Below are positions 1-12,390 of a DNA stretch of 64,000 bases, one piece after another. The first letter of the stretch is position 1, and every line of letters starts with the position of its first letter. A model generated the notes under the pieces. That model had not been told where the DNA came from, ran no database searches, and worked only from the letters and a program-made list of their open reading frames with translations. The stretch covers positions 124,001-188,000 of the forward strand of contig NZ_JBDJAW010000003.1 of NCBI RefSeq assembly GCF_039649665.1, given 5' to 3'. Origin of the DNA: Microbispora sp. ZYX-F-249. GTDB taxonomy: Bacteria; Actinomycetota; Actinomycetes; Streptosporangiales; Streptosporangiaceae. The position numbers and the translations under genes are program-made.

Positions 1-20
1 AGGTGCCATGAGCGGAGGCG

Positions 21-1130
21 TCAGCTGCTCAGCCAGGAATCGAGCCGGGTCAGCAGAGCGGGTCCGGGCCTCAGCCCGGCGGCGGTGCCACTGAACACGG
101 CCTGGCAGGGGGCACGCCAGATCCGCATTTCGGCGACGGCCCCGGTCATGTCGGCCGCCCAGACGACGTCGAGACGGCTGACCGGCACCGCGGCCCGGGT
201 CGGCTGTGGCATACCGCAGTCGACGCCGTTGACGACGTCGGTGGTGCCCTGGCTGTCGGTCACGCTCTCTATGGTGGCCGCGGTGTTGAGGAGTCCCCGG
301 ACGAATTCGAGATCCTCTCGCAGGACCCGGTGAGCGCGCAGCCGAAGATCGGCACCGTCGGCCCGGTAGCGGCAGACGGTGACCGCGGCGAGCGGGCCGG
401 GCAGGAACACGTCCCCGCCGCCCCGGTTGCGAGCCATGCCGTCCTGGGGGAACTCCAGGTCCGGCCGGTTGTCCACTTCCGTCACCGCGACCTTGGCCGG
501 GCAGGTTGGCGCCGGGATCGCGTCCGGGTCCCTCGCGATCTGATCTCGATAGAACGAGAGGAAGCGGTCGACCGGCTGCCCGTCCAGAAATCGGGTCCGG
601 CCCGCGTGGTGCACGACTCCGCAGTTGCGGTCGAGCAGGAGCAGCGCGGGTGGCCGGTCGCGGTAGCGCACCGCGAACGACAACTGCTCGCCGTACCCGA
701 TGGCGGTGCAGACCTGGCCCATGTGCAGGTCATCGGGCGGCGTCTGGCCCCGAGCGGTCAGGAGAGCCCGTGCCGCCGCTTCCGCCTCATCTCGCGTGGG
801 CAACGCGTTGAGCACGGCGATCATCTCGGCGACGTGGGTGCTGAGGACGCGGTCCCGTCCGGGTCGTGACGACGGCATCGGCCCGGGACCGCCCCTCGGC
901 GGTGTGACCAGCTCGCACAGTGTCACCGAGACGGCGTCCTCGGCGGGCACCAGCGGCCCCGGCCTGTCGGCGGTTCCCCGCACGTCCATCACCGCGACGG
1001 GGCAGCCGTTCGCGTTCATGAACCGCGCGTCCAGCGTGTCGACGGGATACGAGGCGGACGCGGCGAGAAGCAACGCGGCCACGACCCCACCGGCCAGGCC
1101 GCGTCCGATCCGACCCCGCAACGAGATCAC
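21..1130 (-). CDS. Exported protein with two tandem related domains
   Basis: The 369-residue product is of unknown function. Residues 1-28 look like a signal peptide: an Arg-rich start, then a long Ala/Leu/Val core. The mature part holds two similar halves. Each opens with a Cys-Pro-x-x-Val segment, continues to a second Cys in a V-T-x-C strand, and ends with a Cys after a hydrophobic strand (about residues 42-200 and 205-350), so an internal duplication with conserved disulfides is likely. The start is GTG at 1130. A TAGATT -10 box lies six bases upstream and there is no Shine-Dalgarno sequence, which suggests a leaderless transcript. I see no enzyme motif. A lineage-specific secreted or surface protein is my best guess. 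Confidence 0.7.
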   Translation of the reverse strand: MISLRGRIGRGLAGGVVAALLLAASASYPVDTLDARFMNANGCPVAVMDVRGTADRPGPLVPAEDAVSVTLCELVTPPRGGPGPMPSSRPGRDRVLSTHVAEMIAVLNALPTRDEAEAAARALLTARGQTPPDDLHMGQVCTAIGYGEQLSFAVRYRDRPPALLLLDRNCGVVHHAGRTRFLDGQPVDRFLSFYRDQIARDPDAIPAPTCPAKVAVTEVDNRPDLEFPQDGMARNRGGGDVFLPGPLAAVTVCRYRADGADLRLRAHRVLREDLEFVRGLLNTAATIESVTDSQGTTDVVNGVDCGMPQPTRAAVPVSRLDVVWAADMTGAVAEMRIWRAPCQAVFSGTAAGLRPGPALLTRLDSWLSS

Positions 1131-1630
1131 GAAACGAATCTACGCCGGTTCTGCCCGGCGGGCACCGCATCCGAGCGCCATATGCCGGTACCCGCGTGGC
1201 CTTCGAGAATCGGATCCCGCACTCGCCCGCTACTCACCCCGGCGATGAAAACCGTCCACTCGCTCGGCGCGAAGGCCAGCACCGGACCCGAGCGGTCCTT
1301 GCTGTCCCTCACGGCCACAAGTCCCGGCAGGTTCGTCGCCACTCCGAGGCGGTTGTCGTTGCGGGCAGCAGAACGCGGTGATCGGCGCCTACGTCCGCTG
1401 GCGCAACGCCCGGGCCCAGCCCAAGACGAACTTCGCCGCCAGTTCGCCCATCAGAAGCTGGACCAGTTATCAGGCCAAAGTTGCGTGACGGGCCACCAGC
1501 TCCGAGGCTGACGGTGCGTACCTGGGGGTTACGGCCCTCTCTCGCAGGGATGGCTTCGGCTGCAGGGGTTTGCGCATCGGACTCGCGGGCGTCACGGTAT
1601 CCGCAGTCGATGCCACCGGATTCAATCCGA
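1131..1630. other. Gene-poor stretch with a transposase remnant
   Basis: No complete gene is supported here. The only recognisable coding signal is the short transposase-like tail at 1372-1488. The rest shows no convincing codon structure, tRNA or strong hairpin. Confidence 0.5.
1372..1488 (+). mobile_element. Degraded transposase C-terminus (IS630-like?)
   Basis: One frame reads AVIGAYVRWRNARAQPK, continues through a P-I-R-S-W-T segment and ends at TGA 1486-1488. This pattern (Y-x-x-W-R-N-A-R-A-x-P-K-T-x-F followed by S-P-I-R-x-W) resembles the tail of actinobacterial DDE transposases, which I recall from the IS630 group. Upstream the frame loses similarity, so only about 38 codons survive. 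No terminal inverted repeats could be identified. It is most likely a scar of an old insertion next to an accessory region. The family assignment is from memory and uncertain. Confidence 0.4.
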
Positions 1631-1999
1631 TCAGGCGGAGCGCGGGAGGGGTTGCGCGAGTGCGCCAGGAGTGCCCAGCGAAGCTGCGCTGTCCTCCTCT
1701 GAGAGGCCGGTTTCCCGCAACTGCCTGCTCAGATGGCTGATCGTCTCCCGGTAAGTGGTCAGCTCCTTGGCGGAGACTCCGGGGAGTTCGAAGACGCATT
1801 CCACGGCCACGGGTACGTCAGTGGGTAGATCGAGGATGAAGTGCTTGATCGCCTCGACTTCTTCTCGGAGCTCCGCCAGAGTCTCTCCAGAGACACCCCC
1901 GGCAACGGGCGCGTCGATCGGATCCGCGCCCCAGACGATGGCTCCCGTGTCCAGGGCCCTCTCACGGATGACCATGAACCGCAGGCGATGCGTGGTCAC
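1631..1999 (-). CDS. Small protein of a two-gene unit, HicB-like?
   Basis: The 122-residue product starts at GTG 1999. Its start overlaps the stop of the upstream gene as GTGA (1996-1999), so the two are translationally coupled. Residues 5-55 read as a short beta strand (RLRFMVIRERA), then variable sequence and a helix rich in Glu (LAELREEVEAIKHFILDLP), ending V-A-V-E-x-V-F-E-L-P-G. That order resembles HicB-type antitoxin or immunity folds. No DNA-binding domain is obvious at the C-terminus. Pairing with an even smaller upstream gene is typical of toxin-antitoxin modules, but the assignment is an inference. Confidence 0.55.
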   Translation of the reverse strand: MTTHRLRFMVIRERALDTGAIVWGADPIDAPVAGGVSGETLAELREEVEAIKHFILDLPTDVPVAVECVFELPGVSAKELTTYRETISHLSRQLRETGLSEEDSAASLGTPGALAQPLPRSA

Positions 2000-2228
2000 T
2001 GAAGCCAGTCCTTCCCGAACACGTGCTCAAGGGCGTGTTCCAAGTCGTTGAGCTGCGTAGGTCGGATGGTCCGGACGGGACGACCGCACGGGCAACGACG
2101 ATCTGAGTTTGGTCGTACAGCAAGACTAGACGAACGGTTCGCGTTGTCTCGGTCCAGTCGACTCGCAGTCCACAGTCCCGGGCGAGTTCATAGATCCTGT
2201 CCCGGATCTCAAGGTAGCTGCTCAACAC
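1996..2228 (-). pseudogene. Small coupled gene carrying a frameshift
   Basis: From GTG 2228 the frame reads a helix (YLEIRDRIYELARDCGLRVD) and two strands (VRLVLLYDQTQIVVARAV), then degenerates. A neighbouring frame offers the natural ending (QLNDLEHALEHVFGKDWLQ, stop 1996-1998). That stop overlaps the next gene start as GTGA. The two frames join if one base is added or removed near 2060-2095, for example in the CCC at about 2078. The intact protein would be about 77 residues. The clean coupling to the following gene argues that the disruption is recent or a sequencing error. The family is not recognised; a toxin partner of the following gene is possible. Confidence 0.6.
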
Positions 2229-2498
2229 ACGGAAACCGTAACGACGATGTTGGCTCCGAGCTGGCCATATGCAAACGGATCTTTTTGCGGCCAGCGGCTC
2301 AGGCCGTACACGCCCTGACGTTTCACCGGCCTGGAGGGTGCGGGCCGCCTTCCGCGCACAGGTTTCCGCATCGCGCGGACGCAGGGGAAGTCTGCCCCGT
2401 CAATGACATCTCGCCTGCCGTACGACCCCAGCGGCAACGGCGGGGCCGCGCCGTGAGCCGCCTGACCAAGCGGGTAGTGAATGCTTCCCTGCACTTTC

Positions 2499-2511
2499 TG
2501 TCAGGTTGACA
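2499..2511. promoter_or_regulatory. Palindromic operator before the Nudix regulator gene
   Basis: TGTCA-GGT-TGACA is a perfect inverted repeat. It sits directly upstream of a TAATCT -10 box (2513-2518) and the start at 2524. The downstream gene has the Nudix plus winged-helix architecture of NrtR regulators, which bind palindromes in their own promoters, so this is a likely autoregulatory site. Confidence 0.55.
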
Positions 2512-2523
2512 ATAATCTAGCGT

Positions 2524-3297
2524 GTGCTCATGGACGACGACCGATGGGTGCCGCCGTGCGTTCTGCTCGCGGTCGACCTTGTGATCCTGACTCTGCGCGG
2601 CTCCCGCCTGCATGTGCTGCTCATCGAACGTGGTGTCGAGCCCTTTCGCGGTGCCCTGGCCCTGCCGGGAGGTTTTCTCCGTGATCAGGAGGAGGACATC
2701 GTCGCGGCGGCGCGCAGAGAGTTGTTCGAGGAGGCGGGACTCGCCGATGTGCCGCATTTGGAGGCGCTGGGGGTGTACGGCGAACCGGGCCGCGATCCTC
2801 GGGGGCGCGTGGTGTCGGTTGCTTATCTGGCGATCGCGCCGCGTCTGCCGCAACCCGTCGCTGGCACCGACGCGGCGGGCGCCTGCTGGAGGCCAGTGGA
2901 ATATGCGCTGACCGCGAGTGCGGAGTTGGCGTTCGACCATAGCCGGATTCTCAAGGACGGTGTCGAACGGGCCCGCGTGAAGCTGGAGCATTCGGCACTC
3001 GCGACGGCCTTCTGCGGCGAGACGTTCACCATCTCGGAACTCCAGCAGGTCTACGAGGCGGTGTGGGGGGTCCAACTGGACCCCCGGAACTTCTACCGCA
3101 AGGTCCAGAGCGCACGAGGTTTCATCGTCGCGGCCGGTCCCATGCGGCGGACGGAGGGTGGCCGGCCCGCCCGGCTGTTCAAGGCAGGCCCGGTTCAGGC
3201 GCTCTACCCCCCGATGGTCCGTTCGGCACAAGCCGTCACTGAGGGACCGGACGGCCATAAGGCCCAAGTCACGCCCGAAGGAGGCACAGCCCCATGA
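2524..3297 (+). CDS. Nudix-domain regulator, NrtR-like
   Basis: The product has 257 residues. Residues 10-150 form a Nudix domain with a near-complete Nudix box: G at the start of GGFLRDQEEDIVAAARRELFEEAGL, with the REL-x-EE core. Residues 165-235 form the winged-helix segment typical of NrtR (LEHSALATAFC, then FTISELQQVYEAVWG and NFYRKVQ). NrtR proteins sense ADP-ribose-type ligands and repress NAD-related genes. The start is GTG 2524, five bases after a TAATCT -10 box with no Shine-Dalgarno, so probably leaderless; ATG 2530 is the alternative. It overlaps the next gene as ATGA. Being first in an operon with a nucleoside phosphorylase suggests it controls, or senses the product of, that module. 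Confidence 0.8.
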   Translation: MLMDDDRWVPPCVLLAVDLVILTLRGSRLHVLLIERGVEPFRGALALPGGFLRDQEEDIVAAARRELFEEAGLADVPHLEALGVYGEPGRDPRGRVVSVAYLAIAPRLPQPVAGTDAAGACWRPVEYALTASAELAFDHSRILKDGVERARVKLEHSALATAFCGETFTISELQQVYEAVWGVQLDPRNFYRKVQSARGFIVAAGPMRRTEGGRPARLFKAGPVQALYPPMVRSAQAVTEGPDGHKAQVTPEGGTAP

Positions 3298-4451
3298 ACA
3301 AGAGGCGTCCCATCGTGTTCCTCACGGCGCTGGACCTTGAATACCAGGCCATCAGGGAGCACCTGACCGATGTGCGGCCGCATCGTCACCGTGCCGGTAC
3401 ACGTTTCGAGGTCGGCCGGCTCGCCAACGGCTGTCCGGCTGTCCTTGGGCTTGTGGGCAAGGGAAACCACCCGGCGGCGGTGCTCGCCGAGCGGGCCATC
3501 GCGGAGTTCGACCCGTTCGCCCTGCTATTCGTGGGGGTCGCCGGCGCCCTGTGGCCCCAGGTCGCTCTGGGCGACGTGGTGGTGGCGACTCACGTCTACG
3601 CCTATCACGGAGGCACCAGCGAGGATGACGGATTCAAGGCGCGTCCCCGTGTCTGGGAGATCTCGCACGAGTCGGATCAGATAGCTCGTCATCTCTACCG
3701 CGACGGCACCTGGATACGCCGCCTTCCCGACGACGTACCCGCTCCGAATGTGCGCTTCGGGCCGATCGCGGCCGGCGAGGTCGTGCAGGATTCCGCGATC
3801 TCCGCACACGCGCGGTGGGTTCGGCGCACCTACAACGATGCGCTCGCGATCGAAATGGAGGCGGCCGGGGCAGCGCAGGCCGCTCACCTGAACAGGTCGC
3901 TGCCGGTGGTCATCGTACGCGGCGTGAGCGACCGGGCGGACGGCACCAAGGCGACCACTGATGGCGCGGACTGGCAGCAGAAGGCGGTGGTGAACGCGGC
4001 GGCGTTCGCCACGGTACTGGCGGAGGAACTCGCTCGGGGATCACAGCATGGTCAGCCTGCCGGCATCGGAAACGCGGAGGATAAGCCGATGAGTGGAGAG
4101 ATCAGGAATGTCGCCGGTGGCAACGCCTGGGTGGGCGTACAGGCCGGACACATCTACGGCGACGTTTCGCTCGGACGATCTCCGGAGTCCGGCCTCGATC
4201 CGGTGGCGCAACTCGCGGACCTTCACGCCCGGCTCAGAAGGGCCCGGACGGCGGGAGAAGTGGACGAGGACACCTTCGCCGCGGCGCAGGAGGAGCTCAC
4301 GGTCGTCTCCGAAGCCCTGGAGGCGAGCACCGAGCAGGGCAAGAGCCGGGCGATGATCGCCCTCAAGAAGGTACGCGGTCTTCTGATGGACGTGGCGGAC
4401 CTGGCGGCGAAGGTCACGGCCGTCATCGCCGCAATCAGGGGCGTCTTATGA
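3294..4451 (+). CDS. Nucleoside phosphorylase/nucleosidase-domain protein with helical tail
   Basis: The product has 385 residues. Residues 5-245 match the PNP/MTA-SAH nucleosidase fold: GLVGKGN near 50, FVGVAGAL near 80, the EME motif at 187-189, and R-G-V-S-D-R-A-D at 209-216, where the Asp normally contacts the base. A short glycine motif follows (NVAGGNAWVGVQAGHIYGDV, about 272-291). A helical tail ends L-K-K-V-R-G-L-L then a hydrophobic helix. Instead of metabolic salvage, this architecture suggests a conflict or signalling protein, because PNP-fold domains are known ATP-cleaving effectors in some antiphage systems. ATG 4089 (residue 266) has its own GGAGG eight bases upstream and could give a separate 120-residue C-terminal protein. 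The gene overlaps the next one as ATGA. Confidence 0.75.
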   Translation: MNKRRPIVFLTALDLEYQAIREHLTDVRPHRHRAGTRFEVGRLANGCPAVLGLVGKGNHPAAVLAERAIAEFDPFALLFVGVAGALWPQVALGDVVVATHVYAYHGGTSEDDGFKARPRVWEISHESDQIARHLYRDGTWIRRLPDDVPAPNVRFGPIAAGEVVQDSAISAHARWVRRTYNDALAIEMEAAGAAQAAHLNRSLPVVIVRGVSDRADGTKATTDGADWQQKAVVNAAAFATVLAEELARGSQHGQPAGIGNAEDKPMSGEIRNVAGGNAWVGVQAGHIYGDVSLGRSPESGLDPVAQLADLHARLRRARTAGEVDEDTFAAAQEELTVVSEALEASTEQGKSRAMIALKKVRGLLMDVADLAAKVTAVIAAIRGVL

Positions 4452-6448
4452 ACACTCCGGGTGGAACCACGACGAACATCGCGGACGGCGCGGCCACCGT
4501 CGGCGTCCAGGCGCAGACGGTGCACGCTGTCAACTTCTACGAAATCTTCTCCGGCGACTCGCCGCAGCGGAAGTTCGAGGTGGGCCTCCGTTATCTGCGC
4601 GGAGGGGTGCCCCCCAAGGCGAGGGAGCTCATCGGCGAAGCGGTCGCCGACGGCTATGTGACGAGCCAATCCTGTTTCTATCTGCTGCTCGCCCTGTTGA
4701 GCGGCCGGACGTTACAGCAGGTGCCGAAGGAAGACCTGGCCACGTTGTGTCTCGCCCAGGGGTGGAAGGTCGGGGGCGCCGACGAGTGGACCAGGGCGAT
4801 CAGAGTGATCAGCCGTCTCCTGACGTCTCTGCAGAAAGGCGACCTCGATCCCCAGGCCGTCGAAGAAGAGCTCAACCGCCTGGGCCAGGTCCAAAGGGAC
4901 GAGATCCAGCAGAATCTCGAGATGTTCCTGAACGGTTCCATTCAGGACGGTCTGTGGACGCGAGCGTTCGAGTCGGCGAGAAAAGACCGATGTGACCGGC
5001 GACGCCTCGACCGAATCTGGATGTTCTTCCAACCGGCTCCGGCTCATGCGCGGGTACGGATGCCGAGTCCAGTCGCGACCACGATCGGCGATTGGGGCCG
5101 CTCGATCGGGACCACGGCCCTGTCGCTGGCGGCCGTCTGCTTCGTCGGGGTCCTGGCGTGGCAGCGCGCCTGGCTGTCGACGCTCCCCGCCCTGGTGCTC
5201 TTCGGTGCCGGCTGCCATATGTGCTACCGGTACGGCGTTGCATGGCGATTCCTGATCGAACGTCGCCGAGCCAAGGACCGGGATCAAACGGCCACGAGGC
5301 CGGAGCCCGTCGTCTCGCCAGGTGGCTTCGCCGCCGGGATCGACCGACAGTTCGACGATTACTTCGCGAGGTACGTCCCGCGGAACACCGACAGGGCACA
5401 GTGGCTAACTCACACGGCCGGGATTCGGCAGACGCTGCGCGATGAGGTGGTCGAGATCTACCGCGAGGAAAGAGTCGATGCCAAACAGGTTGCCTGGCTC
5501 ATCAGGCACCTCGTCGGTGACGTGAAACAGCGGTGGGAGAAAGGCACGCTGTGGGACTATCGCGACAGGCTCAGGGCCTCCCCGTCCACGAAAGGCCTGT
5601 TCATGCTCGGGGCCGCCGCTACGGCTACGGGCGGGGCGATGATGATCTGGGCCGGTCTGCACGTCCGGCCTCTGCACGCCGCGGCGGCCACGGTCGTCGC
5701 CGTGGCGGCCGGCCGGGTCTCCGTCCTGGGGTGGTTGCGCATCGTTCTGGAGCGCAGGAGACACGCCGCGGAGTCGGAAGATGCCCGGCGATCCCTGGCC
5801 CGTCGCACGGCCGCATACGAACGGTGGACCGCGAAGCTCGCGGACAAGCCGTCCGATCTGGAGATGGCTCACTGGCTGGACTGCGACCGCAAGGCGCTGA
5901 TGGAGGAGGCGATGAGGCACTACAACCTCAAGCCGAGCGATGTCGTCGCCCATGCCTTCATCGAGGCGCCCGGCAGATACTACAAGCGGGCTCGGGTCAG
6001 AAAAGGACCCTGGCGGTATTCGAGATACCGGCTCCTGATCTTCCTGCTCACCGCGGACGGCGTACGGCAGATGACCGCCGACCTCGATCTCCTGAAGGTG
6101 AGCTTTCATGACAAAGGAAGGATTAACTACCGTTATGACGCCGTCGCCTCGGTCCACGTCACCGAAGCCGACAACGGTGGCAGGACGTTCGAGCTCACCC
6201 TCGTCAACGGCGATCCGATCAAGGTCGAGATGATCGATGCTCTCCAGGCCGTCATCGAACCGGGGGAGGACCCGCGATCCGTGTCGCAGGTGACGCTCGA
6301 CGCCGCCGGGCTCGGAAACACCCTGCACGTTCTCGAGGGCGTCGCCGCCGAGGGAAAGGAATGGATCGGTCACGAGCGTAAGCGAGAGGAGGACGGCCTG
6401 GCCGCTCTCGCCGACGCCGTTCAAGGGGTACTCCCGCGGTACGAGTAG
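4448..6448 (+). CDS. Large membrane protein sharing the VGVQA motif
   Basis: The product has 666 residues and belongs to no family I can name. Residues 8-30 (NIADGAATVGVQAQTVHAVN) repeat the motif of the upstream phosphorylase-domain protein, which strongly suggests the two products work together. A helical, TPR-like soluble region follows (35-205). Two hydrophobic hairpins occur at about 222-263 and 383-423, so the protein has four membrane spans separated by a charged 120-residue segment. The C-terminal 200 residues (from about 485) are mixed alpha/beta, with a compact strand-rich part (VRKGPWRYSRYRLLIFLLTA) that may be PH-like. I see no nuclease, protease or NTPase motif. Translation is coupled to the preceding gene. 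Confidence 0.7.
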   Translation: MNTPGGTTTNIADGAATVGVQAQTVHAVNFYEIFSGDSPQRKFEVGLRYLRGGVPPKARELIGEAVADGYVTSQSCFYLLLALLSGRTLQQVPKEDLATLCLAQGWKVGGADEWTRAIRVISRLLTSLQKGDLDPQAVEEELNRLGQVQRDEIQQNLEMFLNGSIQDGLWTRAFESARKDRCDRRRLDRIWMFFQPAPAHARVRMPSPVATTIGDWGRSIGTTALSLAAVCFVGVLAWQRAWLSTLPALVLFGAGCHMCYRYGVAWRFLIERRRAKDRDQTATRPEPVVSPGGFAAGIDRQFDDYFARYVPRNTDRAQWLTHTAGIRQTLRDEVVEIYREERVDAKQVAWLIRHLVGDVKQRWEKGTLWDYRDRLRASPSTKGLFMLGAAATATGGAMMIWAGLHVRPLHAAAATVVAVAAGRVSVLGWLRIVLERRRHAAESEDARRSLARRTAAYERWTAKLADKPSDLEMAHWLDCDRKALMEEAMRHYNLKPSDVVAHAFIEAPGRYYKRARVRKGPWRYSRYRLLIFLLTADGVRQMTADLDLLKVSFHDKGRINYRYDAVASVHVTEADNGGRTFELTLVNGDPIKVEMIDALQAVIEPGEDPRSVSQVTLDAAGLGNTLHVLEGVAAEGKEWIGHERKREEDGLAALADAVQGVLPRYE

Positions 6449-6581
6449 GACATACCGGCTCGCGTCCAGCGCCGCCCTGAAGAGCCGGGGCATGGGGAAA
6501 GTGCACGCCCTACTTTCAGGATGACGGGCCGCGACAGGCGGATCCTCCCGGGTCTTCAGGGCCGCTGCCTGGCCATAAGGA

Positions 6582-6613
6582 CGTGCCGTACGGCTGGGGA
6601 GCCGTACGGCACG
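6582..6613. terminator. 14-bp perfect hairpin between convergent genes
   Basis: CGTGCCGTACGGCT and its exact complement flank a GGGG loop. It lies between the ends of the membrane-protein gene and the cellulase gene, so it can terminate both. There is no U-tract. Confidence 0.7.
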
Positions 6614-6630
6614 CCTGGACTACGCGGGGG

Positions 6631-8220
<1,590 letters not shown>

Positions 8221-8309
8221 TCATGGTGACGCAGTGTGCCCAAGCGGTTTCGCGAAGTGGCCCAGAGGCCGTACCCTCCCATAGTGACCTCTTGGGGGGT
8301 TTCTTACCG

Positions 8310-10466
<2,157 letters not shown>

Positions 10467-10579
10467 TCCGGTCGCCGCATTAAGACCATGTGACGCGGCG
10501 TCGTCGGGTCGGCCGCGCTCGGCGACGAGCCCTAGGATGGGTAGGTCCAATCTCCATCATGAAACGGGTTCGACGACTC

Positions 10580-10879
10580 ATGTCCGCCATAACCCGCGAT
10601 GAGGTCGCTCACCTCGCCCGGCTGTCCCGGCTGGCACTGGCCGACGACGAGCTCGACCACTTCGCCGCCCAGCTCGACCAGATCGTCGGCGCCGTCGCCC
10701 GCGTCGCTGAGGTGGCGGCCGACGACATCCCGCCGTCCTCGCACGCGCTTCCGCTGACCAACGTGTTCCGGCCCGACGACGTACGGCCCGGCCTCACGCC
10801 CGAGGGCGCCCTGTCCGGCGCGCCCGCGGTGGAGGACGACCGCTTCCGCGTGCCGCGGATCCTCGGGGAGGAAGAATGA
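10580..10879 (+). CDS. gatC: Aspartyl/glutamyl-tRNA amidotransferase subunit C
   Basis: This is the 99-residue small subunit of GatCAB, which amidates Glu-tRNA(Gln) and, in some bacteria, Asp-tRNA(Asn). It starts with the canonical sequence [20 protein letters not shown] and carries the Leu-rich N-terminal helix that clamps GatA, then the conserved [14 protein letters not shown] segment that wraps between the subunits. I chose ATG 10580 over the longer frame because family members begin there. A TAGGAT -10 box at 10533-10538 marks the likely operon promoter. The stop overlaps the gatA start as ATGA. Confidence 0.95.
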   Translation: MSAITRDEVAHLARLSRLALADDELDHFAAQLDQIVGAVARVAEVAADDIPPSSHALPLTNVFRPDDVRPGLTPEGALSGAPAVEDDRFRVPRILGEEE

Positions 10880-12366
10880 GCCTGATTCGCAAGACCGCCG
10901 CCGAGCTCGGCGCGCTGGTCGCCTCCCGGGAGGTCACCGCCGTCGAGGTCGCCCAGGCCCACCTCGACCGGATCGCCGAGGTCGACGGCCGGGTCAACGC
11001 CTTCCTGCACGTCGACGCCGAGTCCGCGCTGGCACAGGCCCGCACGGTCGACGAGCGCATCGCCGCGGGCGAGACGCTCGGCCCGCTCGCCGGGGTCCCG
11101 GTCGCGCACAAGGACGTGTTCACCACGACCGGCATGCCGACGACCGCCGGCTCGAAGATCCTCGAAGGCTGGCGCCCGCCGTACGACGCGACCGTGACCC
11201 GCCGCCTGCGCGAGGCGGGCCTGGTGATCCTCGGCAAGACCAACCTGGACGAGTTCGCCATGGGGTCTTCCACGGAGAACTCGGCGTACGGCCCGACCCG
11301 CAACCCCTGGGACCTGGACAGGATCCCGGGCGGCTCGTCGGGCGGCTCGTCGGCCGCGGTGTCCGCCTACGAGGCGCCGTTGTCCACCGGCACCGACACC
11401 GGCGGCTCGATCCGCCAGCCCGCCGCGGTCACCGGCATCGTCGGCATGAAGCCGACGTACGGCGGCTCGTCCCGCTACGGGCTGATCGCGTTCGCGTCCT
11501 CGCTGGACACGCCCGGTCCGTTCGCCCGCAACGTGCTCGACGCGGCGCTGCTGCACGAGGCGTTCTCCGGCCACGACCCGCTCGACTCGACCTCGATCGA
11601 CGCGCCGGTCCCGCCGGTCGTCGAGGCCGCGCGCCAGGCCGACGTGGCGGGCATGCGGGTCGGCGTGGTCAAGGAGTTCGGCGGGGAGGGCTACCAGCCC
11701 GGCGTCCTCGCCCGGTTCCAGGAGGCCGTCGACCTGCTGGAGTCGCTCGGCGCCAAGGTCGTCGAGGTCTCCTGCCCGACCTTCTCCTACGCGCTGCCCG
11801 CGTACTACCTGATCGCGCCGTCGGAGTGCTCGTCCAACCTGGCCCGCTTCGACGCCATGCGGTACGGCCTGCGCGTCGGCGACGACGGCACCCGCAGCGC
11901 CGAGGAGGTCATGGCGCTCACCCGGGCGGCCGGTTTCGGGCCCGAGGTCAAGCGGCGCATCATGCTCGGCACGTACGCCCTCTCGTCGGGCTACTACGAC
12001 GCCTACTACGGGCAGGCCCAGAAGGTCCGCACGCTGATCATGCGGGACTTCGAGGCGGCCTTCCAGCAGGTGGACGTGCTGGTCTCGCCGACCACGCCGA
12101 CCACGGCGTTCCCGATCGGGGAGCGGGCCGACGACCCGATGGCGATGTACCTCGCCGACCTGTGCACGATCCCGACCAACCTGGCCGGCAACGCGGCGAT
12201 CTCGGTGCCCTGCGGCCTCGCCGACGAGGACGGCCTTCCGGTCGGACTGCAGGTCATGGCCCCGGTCCTGGCCGACGACCGCTGCTACCGGGTCGGCGCG
12301 GCCGTGGAGAAGGCCTACGAGAGCCGGTGGGGCGGCTCGCTGCTGTCCCGCGCGCCCGCGCTCTAG
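10876..12366 (+). CDS. gatA: Glutamyl-tRNA(Gln) amidotransferase subunit A
   Basis: The 496-residue amidase-signature subunit releases ammonia from Gln or Asn for tRNA amidation. The catalytic Ser-cisSer-Lys triad is visible: Lys in [10 protein letters not shown], and the Ser residues in the Gly/Ser-rich stretch [14 protein letters not shown] followed by [12 protein letters not shown]. Full length for the family. It is coupled to gatC by a 4-base overlap. Unlike the usual order, gatB does not follow directly: two unrelated genes intervene, the first only 24 bases downstream. Confidence 0.96.
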   Translation: MSLIRKTAAELGALVASREVTAVEVAQAHLDRIAEVDGRVNAFLHVDAESALAQARTVDERIAAGETLGPLAGVPVAHKDVFTTTGMPTTAGSKILEGWRPPYDATVTRRLREAGLVILGKTNLDEFAMGSSTENSAYGPTRNPWDLDRIPGGSSGGSSAAVSAYEAPLSTGTDTGGSIRQPAAVTGIVGMKPTYGGSSRYGLIAFASSLDTPGPFARNVLDAALLHEAFSGHDPLDSTSIDAPVPPVVEAARQADVAGMRVGVVKEFGGEGYQPGVLARFQEAVDLLESLGAKVVEVSCPTFSYALPAYYLIAPSECSSNLARFDAMRYGLRVGDDGTRSAEEVMALTRAAGFGPEVKRRIMLGTYALSSGYYDAYYGQAQKVRTLIMRDFEAAFQQVDVLVSPTTPTTAFPIGERADDPMAMYLADLCTIPTNLAGNAAISVPCGLADEDGLPVGLQVMAPVLADDRCYRVGAAVEKAYESRWGGSLLSRAPAL

Positions 12367-12390
12367 TCGCGAGGGGAGGGGAACGGCGGC

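Noticed and set aside
2222-2494. 90-residue minus-strand frame before the Nudix gene
   Set aside because: No ribosome site, no recognisable domain and poor codon pattern.
2507-2512. TTGACA as a -35 element for the Nudix gene
   Set aside because: It would be directly next to the TAATCT box, with no room for a 17-base spacer; it is better explained as an arm of the operator.
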